6,106 nt of DNA from a bacterium (GTDB lineage: Bacteria; SZUA-79; Acidulodesulfobacterales; Acidulodesulfobacteraceae): assembly GCA_021794335.1 (NCBI GenBank), contig JAJYQZ010000023.1:1-6106 (forward strand), in the 5' to 3' direction. Each line of letters opens with the position of its first letter. Position 1 is the first letter of the stretch. Positions 1-5,363 of the stretch are shown piece by piece. A program made the position numbers and the translations under genes. The notes beneath the pieces are model-generated. The model did not search any database and was not told the origin of the DNA. It worked only from the letters and a program-made list of their open reading frames with translations.

Positions 1-141
1 TTTGCCGAAAATTATATTAAGGAAAAAGGGATTAAAATAAAATTAAATTTGGGCTATTACCCTTACCCCGATTATGAACCCTTAGCTTTCTGGGGCGATA
101 ATACGAAGCTGCTTAAAATCATAAATAACAATAAAGATTAG
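1..141 (+). CDS. NAD-dependent epimerase/dehydratase (extended SDR), C-terminal end only
   Basis: This is a partial gene whose 5' part lies before the window. Frame 1 is open from base 1 and ends at TAG 139-141, leaving 46 residues. The segment 'LNLGYYPYPDYEPLAFWGDN' followed by 'TKLL' resembles the C-terminal end of extended short-chain dehydrogenases that act on sugar nucleotides. In that family a 'lG..pYr..E......d...L' pattern closes the substrate-binding domain. The Rossmann GxxGxxG motif and the YxxxK catalytic pair would be upstream and cannot be checked. The next two genes are an NDP-sugar epimerase and a sugar C-methyltransferase, so the likely job is 4-keto reduction or epimerisation of the same NDP-deoxysugar in the cytoplasm. 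That role is inferred. The 73-nt gap to the next gene holds no convincing promoter or terminator, so the genes are probably co-transcribed. Confidence 0.65.
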   Translation, partial: FAENYIKEKGIKIKLNLGYYPYPDYEPLAFWGDNTKLLKIINNNKD

Positions 142-203
142 ATGAAAGCGATATAGATGTATTATATAAATTTAAAGTTCATTTTACTTTAAGAGTCGTC
201 CAT

Positions 204-209
204 AGGTAG
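204..209 (+). promoter_or_regulatory. Ribosome binding site supporting the TTG start at 215
   Basis: The bases 'aggtag' lie 5-6 nt before a TTG codon at 215-217. An in-frame TAG at 203-205 blocks any earlier start, and no ATG occurs in frame among the first codons. This site together with the N-terminal length of the protein family makes TTG at 215 the best start. Confidence 0.5.
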
Positions 210-214
210 ATACT

Positions 215-769
215 TTGGAAAAATTCATTTTTGAAGAAACGTCGCTGAAAGGATTGTACCATATAACTCCAAAACCTATAACCGATAATAGGGGATATTT
301 CGAAAGGTTGTACTGCGAGAATGATTTTGCTGAAATTGGGCTGACTAAAAAAATAGTAAACATTAATCATTCTTACACTAAGAATAAAGGCATTATAAGA
401 GGGCTTCATTTTCAATTTCCCCCATTGACGGAAACAAAAATAGTAATTTGCCTTAAAGGAGCTATATTCGATGTGGCAGTGGATATTCGTAAGGGTTCAG
501 CGACTTTTCTAAAATACCATAGTCAAGTTTTGACCGCAGAAAAACGCAATATGTTGTTAATAAAAGAAGGGTTCGCCCACGGTTTTCAAACATTGCGGGA
601 TGATTCGGAACTTCTTTATTTGCATACTAATTTTTACTCCAGAGAGTTGGAGGGGGGATTATTTTATGGCGATCCCATGTTAGGAATATCATGGGAATTA
701 GAGCCTGCCGATTTATCGGAACGCGACAAAAAACATCCATTAATAGATGAAAATTTTAAAGGTATATAA
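215..769 (+). CDS. rfbC: dTDP-4-dehydrorhamnose 3,5-epimerase family protein (RmlC/RfbC-like)
   Basis: This cytoplasmic cupin enzyme epimerises an NDP-4-keto-6-deoxyhexose at C3, C5 or both. At 184 residues it has the family's usual full length. Visible family marks are 'RGLHFQ' with the expected catalytic base H65, 'ETK' with K75, 'FDVAVDIR' (85-92), 'AHGF' (121-124), the expected active-site tyrosine Y135, 'DP' (153-154) followed by 'GISW', and 'LSERD' with D171, the expected partner of the histidine. The start is TTG at 215, set by an upstream stop and a ribosome binding site. Two bases separate it from the C-methyltransferase gene, so the two are surely translated from one message. That partner suggests the product is a branched deoxysugar rather than plain rhamnose. 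It may therefore be a 3-epimerase only, and the bound nucleotide (dTDP or CDP) cannot be told from the sequence. Confidence in the family is high, and in the exact substrate low. Confidence 0.9.
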   Translation: MEKFIFEETSLKGLYHITPKPITDNRGYFERLYCENDFAEIGLTKKIVNINHSYTKNKGIIRGLHFQFPPLTETKIVICLKGAIFDVAVDIRKGSATFLKYHSQVLTAEKRNMLLIKEGFAHGFQTLRDDSELLYLHTNFYSRELEGGLFYGDPMLGISWELEPADLSERDKKHPLIDENFKGI

Positions 770-771
770 AT

Positions 772-1995
772 ATGAAATGCAGATTTTGTGGAAATAATCT
801 GACTAATGAATTTATAGACATGGTAAATTCTCCTCCGTCAAATTCTTTTTTGAGCGAAGAGCAGCTAAATGAACCGGAAATATTTTATCCGCTTAAACTT
901 TTTGTATGCGATAAATGTTTCTTGGTGCAGATTGACGAATATAAGAAATCCGATGAAATATTTAACGCAGGTTACGTTTATTTTTCTTCGTTTTCGGAAA
1001 GCTGGCTGGAACATTCAAGGAATTATGTAAAAATGATCATCGGCAGATTGGGGATTAATGGGTCATCGCTTGTTGCCGAAATAGCTTCTAACGACGGATA
1101 TCTGCTTCAATATTTTAAACAAAGCGGTATTCCCTGTTACGGAATAGAGCCAAGCGTTAATACTGCTTTAGCGGCAAAACAAAAGGGCATATATGTAGTA
1201 GAAAATTTTTTTAATGCTTCTTTGGCAATCAGTCTATCCGGCGAAGGAAAACGGGTAGATTTATTGTTAGGCAACAATGTTCTGGCCCACGTGCCAAATA
1301 TAAACGATTTCGTAAGGGGACTCAAGATACTGATTAAGGACAAAGGGACTATTACCATGGAGTTTCCGCATCTTTTAAATTTGATTGAGCAGAACCAGTT
1401 TGACACGATATATCATGAGCATTTTTCTTATTTTTCCTTTTATACGGTAAATAAAATATTTAAAAAACATGGACTGGATATTTACGACGTTGAAGAGTTG
1501 CCGACGCACGGAGGGTCTTTGAGGATTTATGCAACACACGAAGAATCAAGAGTCTCTCTAAGCGATTCGGTAGAATTAATGGTTGGAAAAGAAGAAAAGT
1601 CCGGTATTGTCGATATTGCTTATTACTCGTCTTTTTCCGAAAAAGCTGATAAAGTAAAAAATTCGCTTTTAGAATTTTTAATTTCGGCAAAAAAAGAAGG
1701 AAAAAAAGTTGCAGGATATGGAGCCGCGGCTAAAGGAAATACCCTCCTTAATTATTGCGGAATTAAAAAAGACCTCACACCTTTTGTTGTCGATAAATCT
1801 CCTTACAAACAGGGTAAGTTTCTTCCTGCGAGCCATATACCCGTTGTAAATGAAGATTTTTTGAAAATCGAAAAGCCCGACTACGTTTTAATCCTTCCAT
1901 GGAACATAAAAAACGAATTAATAAAACAACTTTCATATATCGGCGGATGGGGCGGAAAATTCGTTGTTGCTATTCCTTCCCTAGAGATTTTTTAA
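772..1995 (+). CDS. NDP-hexose C-methyltransferase (TylC3/TcaB9 family)
   Basis: This 407-residue class I SAM-dependent enzyme most likely adds a methyl group to a carbon, usually C3, of an NDP-4-keto-deoxysugar. It shows the family's full architecture. The N-terminal zinc site is C3, C6, C46 and C49 ('CRFC' and 'CDKC'). 'YFSSFSESWLEHS' at 70-82 follows it. The SAM site is 'VAEIASNDGYLLQ' (101-113) with 'GIEPS' (124-128). The catalytic segment 'YHEHFSYFS' (214-222) contains Y214, E216 and H217, matching the Tyr-x-Glu-His catalytic set known in TcaB9. H173 probably matches the other active-site histidine. The C-terminal Rossmann-like domain has 'GYGAAAKGNTLLNY' (315-328) and 'VDKSPYKQGKFLP' (340-352). 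The ATG follows 'aaaggt' (758-763) at good spacing and lies 2 nt after the epimerase stop. The gene is intact. Relatives make mycarose- and virenose-type branched sugars, but which sugar is made here is unknown. Confidence 0.9.
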   Translation: MKCRFCGNNLTNEFIDMVNSPPSNSFLSEEQLNEPEIFYPLKLFVCDKCFLVQIDEYKKSDEIFNAGYVYFSSFSESWLEHSRNYVKMIIGRLGINGSSLVAEIASNDGYLLQYFKQSGIPCYGIEPSVNTALAAKQKGIYVVENFFNASLAISLSGEGKRVDLLLGNNVLAHVPNINDFVRGLKILIKDKGTITMEFPHLLNLIEQNQFDTIYHEHFSYFSFYTVNKIFKKHGLDIYDVEELPTHGGSLRIYATHEESRVSLSDSVELMVGKEEKSGIVDIAYYSSFSEKADKVKNSLLEFLISAKKEGKKVAGYGAAAKGNTLLNYCGIKKDLTPFVVDKSPYKQGKFLPASHIPVVNEDFLKIEKPDYVLILPWNIKNELIKQLSYIGGWGGKFVVAIPSLEIF

Positions 1996-2025
1996 ATTAA
2001 AAAAATTAATGGATTTAATTTTGAT
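1996..2025. other. Junction between the + strand sugar module and the - strand glycosyltransferase operon
   Basis: This short A/T-only stretch lies between the stop of the C-methyltransferase gene and the end of recognisable glycosyltransferase homology. It can form an 8-bp stem (2002-2009 with 2015-2022, 5-nt loop) made entirely of A-T pairs, which is too weak to call a terminator. No IS end, target duplication or attachment site is evident. Confidence 0.3.
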
Positions 2026-2208
2026 TCAATCTTAGCATCTTCGTTTGCATAATCCATGCAGGCGACCTTATGCAAAAATCGTCCGTCATTTTTAACCTTT
2101 GATATATAGTTTAATAGGACCCTGCCGACTCCTCCGCCAAGATGATGGTGTTATATGCAGAATTGCTTTTTTATAACTTTTATCGTTTTTGATTTTTCTT
2201 TTTATCAA
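2026..2208 (-). pseudogene. Truncated, frameshifted 5' fragment of a GT4 glycosyltransferase
   Basis: This is the decayed 5' end of a gene paralogous to the glycosyltransferase at 3935-5272. On the - strand, a possible TTG start (2208-2206) leads into lysine-rich codons and then 'KKAILHITP'. An extra base near 2145-2150 then breaks the frame. In the shifted frame it reads 'LGGGVGRVLLNY', 'KVKNDGRF' and 'VACMDYANEDAK', which match residues 16-52 of the intact protein almost throughout. By hand alignment, 2035-2144 matches 5121-5230 at 92 of 110 bases, including identical runs of 23 and 17 bases. Homology ends after the 'DAK' codons (about 2030), and the shifted frame meets a stop at 1992-1994. 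About 390 codons of the family's C-terminal part, including the catalytic domain, are missing, so it cannot make a working enzyme. It begins 26 nt after the stop of the gene at 2235-3893, an operon-like spacing that suggests it was once the next gene. Confidence 0.85.
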
Positions 2209-2234
2209 GTTTAATTATCAATAAAATAAGGAAT

Positions 2235-3893
2235 TCAAGGCTTTTTTAAAATTAATGGAACCGAAAGAAGCGTTTTGTCGTTTTTATAATTTAAAACATC
2301 TGCCGTTTTATCTATACCGAATAAAGGAATATCATCATCTACCTTATTTATGTTAAAACCAATTTTTTTTGCAATTTTTAATATAGAATTTAACGCAAAA
2401 ATCCTCATTTCAATAGTCTGACCACTTCCGCCGTGAAAATTAATATCACTTAAAATTTCTTTATTTCCTTCTTTTGTAATATTTTCTATATAAAAACGCT
2501 TTACATTTTTACCATCGTTTTCCTCAATTAAACGCCAATTATATAAATTAGGGAAATGTTCTATAGTTTCTTCATGTTCAAGCAAATATGGTATCGTCAA
2601 AATAAGCGCGCCGCCTTTATTTAACATATTAAAGCAATTTTCAAAGGCTGCTTCTATAGGAGGAGGGACATGCTCGAATACATCGCTTGAAATTATAAAA
2701 TCAAGATTTCTAAATTCTTCCGTAGGATTTAATATATCAAGGAAGGGTTCTTTATGAAAAAAAGTATTTTTATGATCAAATAGTCTGTCTAATATCATAC
2801 TGCATATACTTTCGTCGCTTAATGAAATTCCTTTAATCTTCTTATTTTCTTGATTTAAAGTTAAAACCGGTTTTAAATTCAATGCTTTCGTTAACGCATA
2901 AATTACCTCTCTCATTCTCATCCATGTCCCCGTAGCATAGGCTTTTCCGCCTTCCCGAGATAAAGGAGTATCAACCGGACTTAACCAACCAAAAACATTG
3001 TCAATAATAACTTTATTATTGCCTATGTTTAATGATTTATTCTTCCAAAAATCAAAATCGATGCATATATTTTCTAAAATTTGACGGTCTATTTCGTTTT
3101 CAAATGATCCCTTTCTGCCTTCGGCTTGACCGTGCAAAATATAATGCAGTAAAGGATTAATTCCCGATTCTTTAACATCCAAATTAGCATTCAAATATAA
3201 TTGGGTATTAAATTTGAAAGAAGGATTTCTTCCTTCTTTCCAGCCATATATTAGATAATGTGTAATCGGGTCTATATTTTCGTCTTTAACATTCCTATTG
3301 AAAATAAGGTAAAAGCTTTCATCAAAAAAACCTGACTTACCTATTATTTCTTTAAAATATTGCAACTCATCCATTGCTACTTCCCCCGGATTAGTATTTT
3401 TATTATTTATAGCCATACGGTAAGGCTGTCTTATCCTTTTAATGTTTACGGGATACCACTTTTTATCTTTTTTGAAAAACCTCAACTGACAGTCTTCGTT
3501 CGGTCCATAAAAGGTATGATGCATCATTTCGCCAAATAAATAATTAATTCTAGGAATAAAAACAACGTCGGCTAATTCGTTTTTCGCTATATGTATCAAA
3601 TTTAAAATTAACGGCTTTGTTACTATTTCATTCGCATCCAAAAGCAGCACATAATTATTCGAAGCTTTATCTATAGCTAATTTTCTTGCTATATCGAAAG
3701 CAGGTACTCTGTCGTGAAAATATATCTTGGCTCCGAATGATTTTGCTATATCGACCGCCCTGTCCTCGCTGTACATATCGACTACCACTATTTCATCCGC
3801 CCACGAATGAACGGATCTCAGAGCATACGGAAGATTCTCTTCTTCACTTAACGTATTAACGACCGCCGAGATTTTAGGTATCATCCCCCCCAT
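2235..3893 (-). CDS. Three-part protein: GT2 glycosyltransferase, HYxxGxxEGR repeats, SAM-methyltransferase-like domain
   Basis: This 552-residue protein probably transfers a sugar in glycan assembly at the cytoplasmic side of the membrane and may also methylate it. Residues 5 to about 175 form a GT2 domain of the WaaE-like type: 'ISAVVNTLSEEENL', 'ADEIVVVDMYSED', and 'LLLDANE' with D86 and E89 at the usual metal/nucleotide motif. Residues 190-225 and 228-263 are two copies of a 38-residue-spaced repeat ending in 'HYLIYGWKEGR' and 'HYILHGQAEGR', a repeat known from large glycosyltransferases. Residues about 285-552 resemble a class I methyltransferase: 'NTFFHKEPFLDI' (376-387), 'DFIISSDVFEHVPPP' (398-412), 'LNKGGALILTIPY' and 'FHGGSGQTIEMRIF'. 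The classical glycine-rich SAM loop is not obvious; 'GISLSD' stands near its place. There are no membrane segments. The start is uncertain: ATG at 3893 or ATG at 3884, separated by a run of G. The gene lies 41 nt behind the GT4 gene, so they probably share a message. Confidence 0.8.
   Translation of the reverse strand: MGGMIPKISAVVNTLSEEENLPYALRSVHSWADEIVVVDMYSEDRAVDIAKSFGAKIYFHDRVPAFDIARKLAIDKASNNYVLLLDANEIVTKPLILNLIHIAKNELADVVFIPRINYLFGEMMHHTFYGPNEDCQLRFFKKDKKWYPVNIKRIRQPYRMAINNKNTNPGEVAMDELQYFKEIIGKSGFFDESFYLIFNRNVKDENIDPITHYLIYGWKEGRNPSFKFNTQLYLNANLDVKESGINPLLHYILHGQAEGRKGSFENEIDRQILENICIDFDFWKNKSLNIGNNKVIIDNVFGWLSPVDTPLSREGGKAYATGTWMRMREVIYALTKALNLKPVLTLNQENKKIKGISLSDESICSMILDRLFDHKNTFFHKEPFLDILNPTEEFRNLDFIISSDVFEHVPPPIEAAFENCFNMLNKGGALILTIPYLLEHEETIEHFPNLYNWRLIEENDGKNVKRFYIENITKEGNKEILSDINFHGGSGQTIEMRIFALNSILKIAKKIGFNINKVDDDIPLFGIDKTADVLNYKNDKTLLSVPLILKKP
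3105..3326 (-). repeat. Two tandem 38-residue protein repeats (YL..N.DV / NPL.HY...G..EGR type)
   Basis: Within the three-part protein, copy 1 (bases 3326-3219) and copy 2 (3212-3105) align with a strict 38-codon period. Y195/Y233, H212/H250, Y213/Y251, G217/G255 and the EGR triplets at 220 and 258 all match. The DNA has diverged, so this is an old protein-level repeat and not a recent DNA duplication. It links the GT2 and methyltransferase-like domains and probably serves as a spacer or interaction element. Confidence 0.75.
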
Positions 3894-3934
3894 AATAAAC
3901 CGCGTTTTTACCCTGTATAATTTGTAATTATATA

Positions 3935-5272
3935 TTAAAACTTAAGCATAGATATTTTATTCAACAAGCCATCTTTAAAAAAGCTGTTATAATGGTAAAC
4001 TGAGCCCCTTGTCTTGGATTTCCATATACAATTTGAATTTATAATTTTTTCTATAGATTGTAGTGCCTTAATCTTTTGGGCGTTATTTTTTGCATTCATA
4101 TAATCCGAAAATGGTTTCCCATATTTTCCTAAAGACTCGATGAAAACTTGAAAATACGTAACATTGCTTCCGCTAAACTTGCCCGCCCATCGTTTCGGCG
4201 TTTTTGGAAAATCAATAATTTCTTCAAAAATTTTATCCCACTCTCCTATCATTGTTTCCAAGGAAAAACGCTTCAATGCCTCATCCTTAGTTCTCGATGA
4301 AACTGCATTTCTCAAGCCGGCATTTTTATAAAGTTCCCTAATAGCCTGTACATACTGGCTTTCGTCGTTTGCCGTAAATCCGGTAATGCCGTCTTTTATC
4401 ATATAACTTTCCGTTTTATTTGCCATTACGACCGGCACTACGCCTGCAGCCATCGCCTCTACGAGAGCCTGTTCGCATGTCCCGTAATGGTAAGTCGCCA
4501 AAGGATACCCGAAAACATCGAAAATAGCCAAGTAATCGTTAATATTATCAACCTTCCCTTCAAACAAGAACCTTTGACCTAAGCCTTTTTTGACAGCCTC
4601 GTTATGAATCTGCCTATCCATCGGTCCACCGCAAACTATAAAACGGGAGCTTTCAATATCGACGCTTCCGCACATTTTTATAAAATCGGGGTGGAGTTTG
4701 CAGTAATCGACCGTTCCTATGTAACCGACGTTAAATCCGCCGTGAGGCTTAGGTCTGACATCAGCTACGTGTTCCGTTCCGGCAGTTGACCATACAACCC
4801 TGATTTTTTCTTTATATTTTTCCGGAAGGGCGTTTATTTCTTCAGTATCAAAACTTATATGGGTCGTAAAAACGAAAACATCGGCATACCTGAAAAGCGG
4901 TTCTACAAAAGCATATGGAGGATTAAAACCAGAGATATGGCTCCACAAAATTACTCGGCTCGGCGGAAGCGATTCCCTTACCAAAAAATCATATAGCAGC
5001 GGATGGTTCCACCAATGGATTAGGACGATATCTGCATCGGATATTTTTCTTATAAGATCCGCATGTTCTCTAAAGAAATTATCCGCCAGTAATAATCCTT
5101 CACGGCTTGCCGTTCTTTTGGCATCTTCGTTTGCATAATCCATACAGGCGATTTCGTGAGAAAATCGTCCGTTATTCTTAACTTTTGTTAAATAATTCAA
5201 TAATACTCTGCCGACTCCTCCGCCGAGATGAGGAGTTATATGCAAAACGGTATTTTTTTCTAAATTAGACAT
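3935..5272 (-). CDS. GT4-family glycosyltransferase
   Basis: This 445-residue cytoplasmic GT-B enzyme probably transfers a sugar from a nucleotide donor during polysaccharide assembly; donor and acceptor are unknown. The N-terminal domain opens with 'VLHITPHLGGGVGRVLLNY' (9-27), the GT4 acceptor-side loop. The donor-side domain starts near 'FNVGYIGTVDYCKLHPDFI' (180-198) and contains 'FIVCGG' (211-216), 'FEGKVDNINDYLAIFDVFGYP' in its nucleotide-binding half, and 'EQALVEAMAAGVVPVV' (267-282). E272 matches the second Glu of the family's E-x7-E motif, but the first position is G264, so the classical pair is incomplete. Residues 355-445 form an extra C-terminal tail that I do not recognise. ATG 5272 has only a weak ribosome binding site, but an in-frame TAG at 5285-5287 and the normal N-terminus support it. 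A broken paralogue of its 5' end lies at 2026-2208. Confidence 0.87.
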   Translation of the reverse strand: MSNLEKNTVLHITPHLGGGVGRVLLNYLTKVKNNGRFSHEIACMDYANEDAKRTASREGLLLADNFFREHADLIRKISDADIVLIHWWNHPLLYDFLVRESLPPSRVILWSHISGFNPPYAFVEPLFRYADVFVFTTHISFDTEEINALPEKYKEKIRVVWSTAGTEHVADVRPKPHGGFNVGYIGTVDYCKLHPDFIKMCGSVDIESSRFIVCGGPMDRQIHNEAVKKGLGQRFLFEGKVDNINDYLAIFDVFGYPLATYHYGTCEQALVEAMAAGVVPVVMANKTESYMIKDGITGFTANDESQYVQAIRELYKNAGLRNAVSSRTKDEALKRFSLETMIGEWDKIFEEIIDFPKTPKRWAGKFSGSNVTYFQVFIESLGKYGKPFSDYMNAKNNAQKIKALQSIEKIINSNCIWKSKTRGSVYHYNSFFKDGLLNKISMLKF

Positions 5273-5363
5273 TGATTCTAATGGCTATTCATAATCTAGT
5301 AATCCAAAGTGTTCGGCATAGAATCGCCATTCCGGATCGCTATTAATTATTTTTTACATTAAT
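5273..5363 (-). other. Spacer with a 22-codon coding-like tail (possible gene remnant)
   Basis: The 91-nt gap upstream of the GT4 gene contains a - strand open stretch (5353-5285) of 22 codons plus TAG. It includes 'DPEWRFYAEHFGLLDYE', and it is richer in G/C and more coding-like than the other spacers. It has no start codon and is preceded by a stop at 5354-5356. It may be the last codons of a deleted upstream gene, or chance. I do not recognise the protein. No clear promoter or terminator is visible in this spacer. Confidence 0.3.

Noticed and set aside
142..214. Possible small ORFs and a promoter in the gap before the epimerase gene
   Set aside because: The ATG codons here reach stops after a few codons, and the TATA-like bases have no convincing -35 partner; the gap is simply A/T-rich.
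1137..1406. Open frame of 89 codons antisense to the C-methyltransferase gene
   Set aside because: It lies fully inside a gene with conserved motifs on the other strand, resembles no known protein and has no ribosome binding site I could identify.
2001..2023. 8-bp inverted repeat after the C-methyltransferase gene as a terminator
   Set aside because: The stem is entirely A-T and has no G-C core, so it is expected by chance in sequence this A/T-rich.
3894..3934. TATAAT on the - strand between the GT4 and three-part genes as an internal promoter
   Set aside because: No -35 element at proper spacing was seen, and such hexamers are common by chance at this base composition.
4604..4789. Small + strand open frame inside the GT4 gene
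   Set aside because: It is antisense to the donor-binding domain of the glycosyltransferase and has no independent support.
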